NCBI GenBank assembly: GCA_035640155.1
Contig: DASQWR010000179.1
Coordinates: 1 to 39,814, forward strand
Reading direction: 5' to 3'
Length of the DNA stretch: 39,814 nt
From: JALYQB01 sp035640155
Lineage (GTDB): Bacteria; Actinomycetota; Actinomycetes; Mycobacteriales; Pseudonocardiaceae
Part shown: positions 7,437-15,759 of the stretch, piece after piece
Layout of the letters: the number at the start of each line of letters is the position of its first letter
How positions within the stretch are numbered: the first letter of the stretch is position 1
The notes under the pieces: model-generated
Told to the model about the DNA's origin: nothing
Database searches by the model: none
Seen by the model: only the letters and a program-made list of their open reading frames with translations
Program-made: the position numbers and the translations under genes

Positions 7437-8516
7437 ATGGCATACAACATCCGAGCCTCCGACCGCGCGGCCTTCAAGCGGTGCCGCCGGGCATGGGACC
7501 TCGGCTCGCGGAACCGGCAGAACTACGAACCGATCGAGCCACGCCGGACGGTCGACCTGGACCGTGCGCTGCAAGAGGCGCTGGCCGTCTACTACTTTCC
7601 CGGCATGTGGGAGTGGAACCGGTCCATGGTGCAATCCTTGGTGCATCAGGCCCTGGACCGGTCGTTGCGCGCGCAGCGGGACGCGGGCGTGGACGAGGAC
7701 GCCTACAGCCAGGCGCTGACCCGGGGCCACGCGCTGCTCGACGCCTACGCCGCGTGGGCGCCGAGCGTCGACCACTTCACTCCAGTGACGATCAACATTG
7801 ACTTCGAAGTGAACATCCCCGACCCCGCGGTACCCAATGCTGTCCTGGCCACCCCAGACGGTGACGCAATCCGCTACAGCGACCGCATCGACATGCTTGT
7901 CATCGACGAGAACAACGCGTACTGGGCGGTCCAGCACCGGCTCGTCACCAATGACTGGCCCGAGCAGGACGCGCTGCTACTGGACGAGCGTACCGTCGCC
8001 TGGTGTTGGGCGTGGCCGCTGTTCTACCTCGACATGCGTATCGCCGGCACGCTGTACAACCAGATCCGCGCGGATGCCGGTGATTCCGGTGCACCGGTAC
8101 CGTCCGGAGTGCTGGGGCAGCAGCGGATGCCGCACCGGCGGATGTATGCCCGGGCCGTCGAGGTGCCCCGGGAGCGGGTGCGAGTCGAGGGCACCGAAGC
8201 CTTCCGCCGGACCCGGATCGCCCGTGGCGACGCAGAGCTGGCAGCGGTCGGCCGCGACGTAGCTGCCGAGGCACGGGCGGCGGTCGACCCCGGACTGGCG
8301 GTTTATCCCAGCCCCGCGCCCCAGATCTGCACGAGCTGCGATTATCGTCCACCGTGCCTGGCCATGGCCGAGGGAGGCGACGCGACCAGCGTGCTCGCCG
8401 AGTTCTACCGCCACCACCCGCCGGAGGTCATCGAGCAGGGCAGGCTCGGTGGTTCTACCTGGTCGACGGGTCGTGGCGCCGCGCCCCCCTCCTGGGCGCG
8501 GCCCGAGACACGGTGA
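7437..8516 (+). CDS. degenerate Fe-S PD-(D/E)XK nuclease homologue
   Basis: A 359-residue protein related in layout to AddB/Cas4-type RecB nucleases. It opens with a FKRCRRAW motif (Cys16) and ends with C-x2-C-x5-C (Cys298, 301, 307), the four-cysteine Fe-S arrangement of that group. Between them, SDRIDMLVID (residues 148-157) matches the DRVD motif. However, the motif that should read VVDYKTG is AVQHRLV (Gln166, Arg168), so the catalytic Asp and Lys are replaced, and the upstream GxxxH histidine is absent. Nuclease activity is therefore unlikely; a DNA-binding or structural role is possible. The ATG follows CAGGAGTCGAGG. The intact relative at 28281-29192 is a useful comparison. Confidence 0.75.
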   Translation: MAYNIRASDRAAFKRCRRAWDLGSRNRQNYEPIEPRRTVDLDRALQEALAVYYFPGMWEWNRSMVQSLVHQALDRSLRAQRDAGVDEDAYSQALTRGHALLDAYAAWAPSVDHFTPVTINIDFEVNIPDPAVPNAVLATPDGDAIRYSDRIDMLVIDENNAYWAVQHRLVTNDWPEQDALLLDERTVAWCWAWPLFYLDMRIAGTLYNQIRADAGDSGAPVPSGVLGQQRMPHRRMYARAVEVPRERVRVEGTEAFRRTRIARGDAELAAVGRDVAAEARAAVDPGLAVYPSPAPQICTSCDYRPPCLAMAEGGDATSVLAEFYRHHPPEVIEQGRLGGSTWSTGRGAAPPSWARPETR

Positions 8517-8588
8517 CCTTCGGCAGGCCGGCGTCGTCATGTGCCCTGAGCTATGCCTCGGCGTCGCCGTCGCGTCATAGACCGCTGT

Positions 8589-9719
8589 TCATGCAGGCAG
8601 CGTTGTTAGGTCACGGGGTCGGTGGTTGAGCCGGCGCACTCCGTCTGCCGTCACGACGACGATGTCCTCGATGCGCGCGCCCCACCGGCCCGGCAGGTAG
8701 ATTCCGGGCTCGACGGAGAACGTCATTCCCGGTTCCAGCACCAGAACGTTGCCGTTCACCATGTAGGGCTCCTCGTGCACCTCCAGCCCGATGCCGTGCC
8801 CGGTGCGGTGGATGAAGAACTCGCCGAAGCCGGCATCGGTGATCGGACTCCGCGCCGCCGCGTCGACTTGCTCGGCGGTGGCCCCCGGGCGCACGGCGGC
8901 GACGGCGGCGTCCTGGGCGTCCCGGAGCACTGCGTAGGTGCCGGCGACGTCACTGTCCGCGGGCTCGCCGAGTGAGTAGGTGCGCGTGCAGTCGGAGTGG
9001 TAGCCCTCCGGGGTCGGGCCACCGATGTCGACGACCACCACGTCACCGGCGCTCAGCACCCGGTCGGACACGTCGTGGTGCGGGCTCGCACCGTGCGGGC
9101 CGGAGCCGACGATGACGAATGTTGCCTCGGTGTGCCCCTCGGCCACGATCGCGGCGCGGATGTCGGCGGCGACCTCGGCCTCGGTGCGTCCGGACCGGAG
9201 CCATTCCCCCATCCGGGCGTGCACCCGGTCGATCGCCGCGCCGGCCGTGGCGAGGGCTTCGACCTCGGCAGCGTCCTTGCGCATCCGCAGCTCGCGCAGC
9301 ACCGGTGAGGCCAGGACCTGCTCGGTGGCGGGCATCGCGTCGCGCAGCCGCAGCACGTGCGCGGCGGGCATCGCGTCACCTACCGCGGCCCGGACCGGCG
9401 CCGACCCCGACCGGCGCAGCAGGTCGGCAACCAGCAGGTAGGGGTCGTCGGCGTCGGTCCAGTCGAGGACGTCGAGTCCGAGCTCGGCTACCGGGCTGCC
9501 GTCGAGCCCGGGGCGCTCCAGGCGTGGCACCACCAGGGACGGGTCACGGTCGGAGGGCAGCACCAGGCAGGTCAGGCGCTCGTGCGACTCGCCGCCCACG
9601 CCGAGCAGGTAGCGTAGGTCCGGGCTCGGGGTCACCAGCAGCGCACCGACTCCCGCCGCGCGGGCCGCCTCCCTCGCGCGGGTCAACCGAGCGTGCAGTG
9701 CGGTCAGGGGTGCGGGCAT
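8589..9719 (-). CDS. pepQ: M24 family Xaa-Pro aminopeptidase/dipeptidase
   Basis: A 376-residue two-domain metallopeptidase (creatinase/prolidase fold) that cleaves Xaa-Pro bonds. Residues 1-130 form the N-terminal domain. The five metal ligands of family M24 are all recognisable: Asp in VVVDIGG, Asp in HSDCTRTYS, His in FIHRTGHGIGLEVHE, Glu in FSVEPGIYLPG and Glu in ARIEDIVV. ATG 9719 lacks a ribosome-binding site, but TAGGCT ends 6 bases before it, so the mRNA is probably leaderless. It is divergent from the 5'-3' exonuclease gene, with starts only 36 bp apart, the same arrangement as pepE/Rv2090 in M. tuberculosis. Confidence 0.93.
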   Translation of the reverse strand: MPAPLTALHARLTRAREAARAAGVGALLVTPSPDLRYLLGVGGESHERLTCLVLPSDRDPSLVVPRLERPGLDGSPVAELGLDVLDWTDADDPYLLVADLLRRSGSAPVRAAVGDAMPAAHVLRLRDAMPATEQVLASPVLRELRMRKDAAEVEALATAGAAIDRVHARMGEWLRSGRTEAEVAADIRAAIVAEGHTEATFVIVGSGPHGASPHHDVSDRVLSAGDVVVVDIGGPTPEGYHSDCTRTYSLGEPADSDVAGTYAVLRDAQDAAVAAVRPGATAEQVDAAARSPITDAGFGEFFIHRTGHGIGLEVHEEPYMVNGNVLVLEPGMTFSVEPGIYLPGRWGARIEDIVVVTADGVRRLNHRPRDLTTLPA

Positions 9720-9725
9720 AGCGGC

Positions 9726-9731
9726 AGCCTA
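9726..9731 (-). promoter_or_regulatory. -10 hexamer TAGGCT of a probable leaderless promoter (pepQ)
   Basis: TAGGCT on the minus strand fits TANNNT and ends 6 bases before the pepQ ATG at 9719. Confidence 0.5.
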
Positions 9732-9755
9732 CGACTGCCCCCGGGTGAGTGTGGG

Positions 9756-10727
9756 ATGGCAGGCTACACGTCGATGGACCGGCCACTGGTGCTGCTCGAT
9801 GCGGCCAGCCTGTACTTCCGCGCCTACTACGGCGTGCCCGAATCGGTGACCGCGCCGGACGGCACGCCCGTGAACGCCGTGCGCGGGTTCACCGACATGG
9901 TCGCCTTCCTCGTGGAGCGGCGGCGGCCGTCACGGTTGGTGGCCTGCCTCGACCTGGACTGGCGCCCGGCGTTCCGGGTGGCGGCGATCTCGTCGTACAA
10001 GGCGCATCGGGTGGCGCAGGAGGCGCCGGACGGTGTCCCGGACGCCGAGCAGGTGCCCGATACGTTGGCCCCGCAGGTTCCGTTGATCCTCGACGTGCTC
10101 GCCGCGGCCGGCATCGCCACGGCGGGTGCGGAGGGTTTCGAGGCGGACGACGTCATCGGCACCCTGGTGGCCACCGAGCGCCGCGACCCGGTCGAGGTGG
10201 TCAGCGGTGACCGGGACCTCTTCCAGGTGGTCCGCGACGAACCCACCCCGGTGCGGGTGGTCTACGTTGGGCGCGGGCTCGCCAAGGCCGAGGTGCTCGG
10301 TCCCACCGAGCTGGCCGCCCGCTACGGGCTCCCGGCCGACTCCGGGCCGGGGTACGCCGCGCTCGCCGCGCTGCGCGGGGACCCGTCGGACGGGTTGCCC
10401 GGAGTGCCGGGAGTCGGGGAGAAGACCGCCGCCACCCTGGTCAGGCGGTTCGGGACGGTCGTGGGGATGCTCGAAGCGCTCGACGACCCCGACGCGGCCA
10501 TCGCCCCCGGCCTGCGGGCCAAGCTCGTCGCTGCCCGCGACTACCTGCGGGTGGCGCCCTCCGTGGTCCAGGTGGCCCCGGATGCTCCGGTTCACCTCGA
10601 CCGCGACGACGCGCTCCCGGCCGGACCAGCCGACCCCGAGCGGCTGGCTGAACTGCAGGAAACGTGGGGGCTGGGCGGGCCGGTTGGCCGCCTGGTCGCG
10701 GCGCTGGAGGCGGCCTGGAGCCGGTGA
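9756..10727 (+). CDS. stand-alone 5'-3' exonuclease (PolA N-terminal domain type)
   Basis: A protein of 323 residues (317 if it starts at ATG 9774) homologous to the 5' nuclease domain of DNA polymerase I but with no polymerase attached. Acidic metal-binding positions occur in LVLLDAASLYFRAYYG, FEADDVIGTL and VVSGDRDLFQVV. The helix-three-turn-helix DNA-binding motif is DGLPGVPGVGEKTAATLV. Such enzymes remove RNA primers or 5' flaps. ATG 9756 is preferred because GGGTGAG lies about 6 bases upstream; ATG 9774 has no clear ribosome-binding site. It converges on the DUF4333 gene with 15 bp between the stops. Confidence 0.92.
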   Translation: MAGYTSMDRPLVLLDAASLYFRAYYGVPESVTAPDGTPVNAVRGFTDMVAFLVERRRPSRLVACLDLDWRPAFRVAAISSYKAHRVAQEAPDGVPDAEQVPDTLAPQVPLILDVLAAAGIATAGAEGFEADDVIGTLVATERRDPVEVVSGDRDLFQVVRDEPTPVRVVYVGRGLAKAEVLGPTELAARYGLPADSGPGYAALAALRGDPSDGLPGVPGVGEKTAATLVRRFGTVVGMLEALDDPDAAIAPGLRAKLVAARDYLRVAPSVVQVAPDAPVHLDRDDALPAGPADPERLAELQETWGLGGPVGRLVAALEAAWSR

Positions 10728-10729
10728 GG

Positions 10730-10742
10730 CCGCCGGTGGCGG
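10730..10742. terminator. short GC hairpin between convergent stops
   Basis: CCGCC-GGT-GGCGG forms a perfect 5-bp stem with a 3-base loop that fills the space between the exonuclease stop (10727) and the DUF4333 stop (10743). There is no T-tract, so termination is only a possibility. Confidence 0.3.
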
Positions 10743-11342
10743 TCAGCTCGGGCTGACCGTGTACTCGCCGGCTTCGGTGCGCACCGTGATACGCACGTCG
10801 CGCTGCTCCCCGTCGACGGTGACCTGGCAGGAGAAGGTGTTGCCGACCTCCACCGCCATGTTCGGAGGGCAGCTCACGCCCTCGACTGCGATTCCCTCTG
10901 CGGTGAGGACCTGCTCGACGCCGCCGGCGACGGCGTTCTCGTCGAACACGGTGGCGCGGAACCAGCCGGGCGCGACGAACCCGAGGACGAGCACGATCGC
11001 CACCACGAGCAGCACGCCGGCGCCCGCCAGGATCCACGGCAGCGAGGACTTCTGCTTCGAGGGTGGCTGGCCGAATCCGGGCTGGCCGTAGGGCCCTGCG
11101 TAGGGCTGCTGGGGGTAGCCCTGCTGCGGGTAGCCCTGCGGGTAGCCCTGCTGCTGCGGGTAACCGGGGTGCTGCGGGTAGCCCGGGTGCTGCGGGTAGC
11201 CAGGCTGGGCATTCCAGCCGCTCTGGGCAGGGGCCTGTCGAGGGAATCCTCCGGGGGGAACTGCTTGGTTGCCCTGGCCTTGGGGCTGCTGCCCCCGCTG
11301 CGGTGACTCCGCGGGGCCCGGCGAGTCGTAGGGGGTGCTCAT
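10743..11342 (-). CDS. proline/glutamine-rich membrane protein with DUF4333 domain
   Basis: A 199-residue protein. Residues 1-93 are low-complexity, rich in Pro, Gln, Gly and Tyr, with repeated PGYPQ units. A single hydrophobic segment (LPWILAGAGVLLVVAIVLVL) follows at about 98-120. The C-terminal extracytoplasmic domain fits DUF4333, with a Cys pair in VSCPPNMAVE and FSCQVTVDG that could form a disulphide. Function is unknown; the topology suggests a cytoplasmic disordered tail with an outside sensor-like domain. ATG 11342 is preferred over an upstream in-frame ATG because GGAGG precedes it. The position next to helY matches Rv2091c of M. tuberculosis. Confidence 0.85.
   Translation of the reverse strand: MSTPYDSPGPAESPQRGQQPQGQGNQAVPPGGFPRQAPAQSGWNAQPGYPQHPGYPQHPGYPQQQGYPQGYPQQGYPQQPYAGPYGQPGFGQPPSKQKSSLPWILAGAGVLLVVAIVLVLGFVAPGWFRATVFDENAVAGGVEQVLTAEGIAVEGVSCPPNMAVEVGNTFSCQVTVDGEQRDVRITVRTEAGEYTVSPS
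11099..11210. repeat. tandem PGYPQ-coding repeats
   Basis: Units of 15-21 bp encode PGYPQ, QGYPQ and related pentapeptides inside the DUF4333 protein. The copies vary at the third codon base but keep frame, as expected for slippage under protein-level selection. Confidence 0.8.
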
Positions 11343-11464
11343 GACGCGCCTCCGATTCGGACGGGTGCGAGCAGCCTCGCGCGCCATCCACGCAGCCGGC
11401 ACATCGCGCGAGGGCCGGGGGAAGCCATGCCGGGCAGTCTACGGCCGACCGTCGTCCTGGACCC

Positions 11465-14221
11465 TCACCCGGTGCCCATCGCAACGACACCGCGGCGGAG
11501 GAAACGCACCGCGTCCGTCGCCGCGGCGCCGACGCCGCTGTCCTCGGCGGCCACCACCCGGACCTGGTCGAGCAGGTCGATCACCTGCCGGCACCACCGG
11601 ACGAAGTCACCTGCGGAAAGCTCGCCTCCGTTCTTCTCCGCTGCCGCCAACACCGCCGCCAGCGACTCCCCGCGCGCCCACCGGTACACCGGCCAGGCGA
11701 ACCCGAGGTCGGGTTCACGGGTGCGCTCGAGCCGATGCCGCCGCTCGTCGTCCTCCAGCGCTGTCCACAGCCGCACCGTTGCGGCCAGCGCGTCGGCCAC
11801 CGAACCCGGAGGTACCCGGGGCACGACGGCGTCGTCCCGGCGAGTCTCGAACACCAGCGCGGACACCACCGCCGCCAGCTCCGCGGGGCCGAGACCGTCC
11901 CACGTGCCGTGCCGCAGGCACTCCGCGGTGAGCAGGTCGGTCTCCGACCACAACCGGGACAGCCGCCAGCCGTGTTCGGTGACCCGTTCGCCGTCGAGAT
12001 ATCCGCGCTCGCTGAGCAGCGCCCGGATCCGGTCGAAGGTGCGGGCGAGCGAGTGCGTGGTCGCGGCAACCTGCTGACGGATCTTGTCCGTCTCCCGCGC
12101 CAGCCGATCGTGCCGTTCGGCCCACCGGGCATGGGCTTCGCGGTCCGCACAGCCGTGGCAGGGGTGCGCTCGTAGTGCCCGGCGCAGCGCCGCGAGCTCA
12201 GCATCATCGGCCGCGACGCTCGTCTTCGACCGCCGGGTGATCCCGGGGGGCACCTCGATGCCGGTGTTGCGCAGGCTCGACGCGAGGTCGCGGCGCACTC
12301 TCGGTACCCGGTGCTCCACCCGCTTCGGCAGCCGCATGCGGCCGAGCACCTCTACCGGGGATGGGAAGTCGCTCACCCCGAGCCGACCCGCCCAGCGGTC
12401 CTCGGTGAGCACCAGCGGGCGCGGCCCGTCCACGCCGTCGACGGCAGGATCGAGCACCACCGCCAGCCCGGAGCGGCGTCCACCGGGCACCGCGATGATG
12501 TCGCCCCGCTGCAGCCCCTCCAGGGACGCTGCAGCCTGCACCCGGCGCTGCACGGTGCCCTCCTTGGCCAGTGCGCGCTCGCGCTCGGAGATGCGGCGGC
12601 GGAGGTCTGCGTACTCACCGAAGTCTCCGAGATGGCACGTCATCGACTCGACGTAACCGGCGAGTCCCTCCTCGTTGCGGGTGATCCGTAGGGCGAGCCC
12701 GACCACGGATCGGTCGGCCTGAAACTGGGCGAAGGACAGCTCCAACAGCGTCCGGGCCGCCGCCACGCCGACCCGGTCCACCAGGTTGACGGCCATGTTG
12801 TAGCCGGGCCGGAAGGAGCTGCGCAGCGGGTAGGTGCGGGTCGAAGCCAGCCCGGCGACCTGCTTCGGGTCCATCCCCGGTTGCCACAACACCACCGCAT
12901 GGCCCTCGATGTCGATGCCGCGACGCCCGGCACGTCCGGTCAGCTGCGTGTACTCCCCCGGCGTGAGGTCGGCGTGCGCCTCGCCGTTGAACTTGGCGAG
13001 ACGTTCCAGCACCACCGTGCGCGCCGGCATGTTGATGCCCAGCGCGAGCGTCTCGGTGGCGAACACGGCGCGGACGAGACCCCGGACGAACAGCTCCTCG
13101 ACGGTCTCCTTGAACGCCGGCAGCATCCCCGCGTGGTGCGCCGCCACACCCCGCTCCAGCGCGTCGCGCCACTCCCAGAACCCGAGCACTCCGAGGTCGT
13201 CCTCGGGCAGCCCGGCGGTGCGGGTGTCCACCACCCGGCGAATCTCGGCTGCTTCCACAGGAGTGGCCAGCCGCAGCCCGCTGCGCATGCACTGCGCCAC
13301 CGCGGCGTCGCAGCCCGCCCGGCTGAAGATGAACGTGATGGCGGGTAGCAGCCCCGCGCGGTCGAGGCGGTCGATCACCTCCACCCGGGGCAGCGGGCGG
13401 AACCGCGGACCGCTTCCGCTGCGGGGCTCTCCCCGGCCTGGGCGCGACCAGCGCCCGTGACGGCGCTCCAGCTCCTCGAGGGTTCGGGTCAGGCTGGGAT
13501 CCACGGTCAGAAGGGAATCTGCGGCCAGATCGGTGCCGCGCTGCTCGGCGAAGAGGTCGAAAATGCGCCCACCGACCATCATGTGCTGCCACAGCGGCAC
13601 CGGGCGGTGCTCGTCGACCACCACCGTGGTGTCCCCGCGGACATCGACCAGCCACTCGCCGAACTCCTCGGCATTGCTCACCGTCGCGGACAGCGAGACC
13701 AGCCGTACCGACTCGGGCAGGTGCAGGATCACCTCCTCCCACACCGCGCCGCGGAACCGGTCGGCGAGGTAGTGCACCTCGTCCATCACCACGTAGCCGA
13801 GCCCGCCCAAGGTCGCGCTGCCGGCGTAGAGCATGTTGCGCAGCACCTCGGTGGTCATCACCACGATCGGTGCGGCACCGTTGATCGCGGTGTCCCCGGT
13901 GAGCAGCCCGACGTTGCGCGCGCCGTGCCGCCCGACGAGGTCGGCGTGCTTCTGGTTCGACAGCGCCTTGATCGGCGTGGTGTAGAAGCACTTGCGGCCC
14001 TGCGCGAGCGCCAGGTGCACCGCGAACTCGCCGACCACGGTCTTGCCCGCCCCGGTGGGAGCGCACACCAGCACTCCGTGCCCGTCCTCGAGAGCCTCGC
14101 AGGATCGCAGCTGGAACGGGTCGAGCTCGAAGCCGACACCGGCAGCGAACTCGTCGAGCTGCGGGTGAGCAGCCCGGCGACGGGATGCGGCATACGCCTC
14201 GGCTGGGGAGCGGACGGCCAC
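11465..14221 (-). CDS. helY: Ski2-like DEAD/DEAH-box RNA helicase HelY
   Basis: A 918-residue superfamily 2 helicase. The N-terminal RecA domain has FELDPFQLRSCEAL, Walker A APTGAGKT at residues 54-61, TPIKALSNQK, the DEVH box at 147-150 and motif III SLSATVSNAEEF. The second domain has LALGINMPARTVVLE and motif VI QLTGRAGRRGID. A C-terminal winged-helix/ratchet and Ski2-like region extends to the end. The closest named relatives are mycobacterial HelY and eukaryotic Ski2/Mtr4, which feed structured RNA to exonucleases. The GTG start at 14221 lies 36 bp after tatC, so it probably belongs to the pafBC-tatAC transcription unit. Confidence 0.94.
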   Translation of the reverse strand: MAVRSPAEAYAASRRRAAHPQLDEFAAGVGFELDPFQLRSCEALEDGHGVLVCAPTGAGKTVVGEFAVHLALAQGRKCFYTTPIKALSNQKHADLVGRHGARNVGLLTGDTAINGAAPIVVMTTEVLRNMLYAGSATLGGLGYVVMDEVHYLADRFRGAVWEEVILHLPESVRLVSLSATVSNAEEFGEWLVDVRGDTTVVVDEHRPVPLWQHMMVGGRIFDLFAEQRGTDLAADSLLTVDPSLTRTLEELERRHGRWSRPGRGEPRSGSGPRFRPLPRVEVIDRLDRAGLLPAITFIFSRAGCDAAVAQCMRSGLRLATPVEAAEIRRVVDTRTAGLPEDDLGVLGFWEWRDALERGVAAHHAGMLPAFKETVEELFVRGLVRAVFATETLALGINMPARTVVLERLAKFNGEAHADLTPGEYTQLTGRAGRRGIDIEGHAVVLWQPGMDPKQVAGLASTRTYPLRSSFRPGYNMAVNLVDRVGVAAARTLLELSFAQFQADRSVVGLALRITRNEEGLAGYVESMTCHLGDFGEYADLRRRISERERALAKEGTVQRRVQAAASLEGLQRGDIIAVPGGRRSGLAVVLDPAVDGVDGPRPLVLTEDRWAGRLGVSDFPSPVEVLGRMRLPKRVEHRVPRVRRDLASSLRNTGIEVPPGITRRSKTSVAADDAELAALRRALRAHPCHGCADREAHARWAERHDRLARETDKIRQQVAATTHSLARTFDRIRALLSERGYLDGERVTEHGWRLSRLWSETDLLTAECLRHGTWDGLGPAELAAVVSALVFETRRDDAVVPRVPPGSVADALAATVRLWTALEDDERRHRLERTREPDLGFAWPVYRWARGESLAAVLAAAEKNGGELSAGDFVRWCRQVIDLLDQVRVVAAEDSGVGAAATDAVRFLRRGVVAMGTG

Positions 14222-14257
14222 CCGACCAGGCTGTCACACCTCCACGGCGCGCACCCC

Positions 14258-15172
14258 TCAGGTGGCCTCGTCGTACTGCGGTGGATCCGCCACCGGCTCC
14301 ACCCGGTGGTTCAGCGGGGCGGCCTCGTCCGGGTCCAGGTCCTCCCAGCCCTGCTCGGCTCGTCGCCGAGCGAGCCGGCGGTCGTGCAGGAAGGCGATCA
14401 GCACGGACAGCTCGAACAGCACCACCAGAGCGGCTGAGAGCGCAATCATGGACACCGGATCCTGCCCGGGCGTGGCCACCGCGGCGAGGACGAACAGCCC
14501 GAAGACGATGCCGCGTTGCCAGGCGCGCAGCTTCGCGTAGGGAAGGACCCCGACGCGGTTGAGCATCACCACGAGCAGCGGCAGCTCGAAGCTCACCCCG
14601 AACACGAGCAGCATGGTGAGCAGCAGGCTGATGTAGCGGTCCGCGGTCAGCGCGGTGACGAACTGGCCGTCCCCGACGCCGGCCAGGAACCGCAACGCAG
14701 CCGGCACGACGAAGTAGGCGAGCACCGCCCCGACCGCGAACAGCACGCTCGCGACGGCGACGAACGACATCGCGAACCGACGTTCCTTGCTGTAGAGCCC
14801 CGGGGTGATGAATGCCCAGATCTGGTAGAGCCACAAGGGTCCGGTCAGCACTGCGCCCGCGGCGACACCAACCTTGAGTCGAGTGTTGAACGCCTCGAAG
14901 GGGCCGGTCTGCAGCAGCTGGCACTGCCCGGGGTTGGGCGCGAACCGCTGGGTCTGCGGCAGCCCGCAGTACGGACCGGTGACCAGGTCACCGAGGCTGC
15001 TCAGGCCGAACGGCGAGACCGACCACCAGATATAGCCGATCACCGCCCCGGCGACAAGAGCGACCATCGCCACGAACAGCCGGTTGCGCAGCTCGAACAG
15101 GTGCTCCATGAGCGTCATGGAGCCGTCAGGATTGACCTTGCGCCGCCCCGGCCGGCGGAGCGGGAAACCCAC
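14258..15172 (-). CDS. tatC: twin-arginine translocase subunit TatC
   Basis: A 304-residue six-helix membrane protein, the substrate receptor of the Tat pathway that exports folded proteins with RR signal peptides. The N-terminal SMTLMEHLFELRNRLF motif is the conserved signal-peptide contact region. A PLWLYQIWAFITPGLY stretch, ERRFA, and a GVSFELPLL stretch in a later helix are family signatures. The basic N-terminus (RRPGRRKVNPDGS) matches the mycobacterial protein. The polar C-terminus of about 50 residues is cytoplasmic. The GTG at 15172 is in line with family length. It lies 37 bp after tatA and 36 bp before helY. Confidence 0.96.
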   Translation of the reverse strand: MGFPLRRPGRRKVNPDGSMTLMEHLFELRNRLFVAMVALVAGAVIGYIWWSVSPFGLSSLGDLVTGPYCGLPQTQRFAPNPGQCQLLQTGPFEAFNTRLKVGVAAGAVLTGPLWLYQIWAFITPGLYSKERRFAMSFVAVASVLFAVGAVLAYFVVPAALRFLAGVGDGQFVTALTADRYISLLLTMLLVFGVSFELPLLVVMLNRVGVLPYAKLRAWQRGIVFGLFVLAAVATPGQDPVSMIALSAALVVLFELSVLIAFLHDRRLARRRAEQGWEDLDPDEAAPLNHRVEPVADPPQYDEAT

Positions 15173-15209
15173 CCCGGATCACCCGCCTCTCGTCGGTGGG
15201 GGTAGCCCG

Positions 15210-15506
15210 TCAGCGGGTGGAGTCGGACTGCCCCTGGCGGTGCTCCAGGGGTGGTGCGACCTGTGGGCCGGTCGGTGGAGCGGCTGGCGGCAGCGCCTGG
15301 GTTGCCTCCCGCTGCGCGGGTGGCGTCCCCTGGTTCTGGGCCGAGCTGTCAGTCTTGTCCTCCGAGCGCATCCCCTTGGTCTCGGCCTTGAAGATGCGCA
15401 TGGACTGACCGATCGAGCGCGCGGCGTTCGGCAGCTTGCTGGCACCGAACAGCAGCACCAGCACCGCCAGGATCAGAATCAGCTCCCAGCCTCCTGGGAT
15501 GGGCAT
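15210..15506 (-). CDS. tatA: Sec-independent translocase protein TatA
   Basis: A 98-residue protein with one N-terminal membrane helix (GGWELILILAVLVLLFGASKLP) with the FGxxKLP hinge, then the amphipathic helix NAARSIGQSMRIFKAETKGM. This is the TatA/E layout of the pore-forming subunit. The C-terminal tail is polar and rich in Pro, Gln and Ala. The ATG at 15506 follows GAGAGGAG at 8 bases. It shares the strand with the 73-residue protein upstream and tatC downstream. Confidence 0.95.
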   Translation of the reverse strand: MPIPGGWELILILAVLVLLFGASKLPNAARSIGQSMRIFKAETKGMRSEDKTDSSAQNQGTPPAQREATQALPPAAPPTGPQVAPPLEHRQGQSDSTR

Positions 15507-15534
15507 GGTGGTGCTCCTCTCGTTCGCATGGTCG

Positions 15535-15540
15535 ATGCTA
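15535..15540 (-). promoter_or_regulatory. candidate -10 (TAGCAT) for tatA
   Basis: TAGCAT fits TANNNT on the minus strand and overlaps the stop codon of the 73-residue protein. Transcription would begin near 15528 and give a leader of about 20 bases with the GAGAGGAG site. It could give tatAC expression independent of pafBC. Confidence 0.3.
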
Positions 15541-15759
15541 CCCGCCAGCGTCCGACCTCCGGCGGTCCCGGCGGCGGTCGAACTCCATCCGCACCGCGGC
15601 GGCCCGGGCGGCCAGCAGCTCGATGCGCTCGGTGAGGTCGTCCCGGGTGGCCTCGGCCAGCCGCGCAACCCGACGTGCCGGGCGGATCAGCCGGACCAGC
15701 AGCACCACCAGGACCACGGTTGCGCCGGCGACCACCAGCAGGCTCGTCAGGTACGCCAC
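15538..15759 (-). CDS. 73-residue membrane-anchored coiled-coil protein between pafC and tatA
   Basis: The product starts with one hydrophobic helix (YLTSLLVVAGATVVLVVLLVRLI excluding its ends) and continues as a strongly charged, arginine-rich helix with heptad-like hydrophobic spacing (ARLAEATRDDLTERIELLAAR). Its GTG start lies inside the pafC 3' end with a 13-base overlap in another frame, so it is probably translated by coupling to pafC. I do not recognise a named family. Position suggests a small membrane protein expressed with the PafBC regulators and Tat translocase. Confidence 0.7.
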   Translation of the reverse strand: MAYLTSLLVVAGATVVLVVLLVRLIRPARRVARLAEATRDDLTERIELLAARAAAVRMEFDRRRDRRRSDAGG

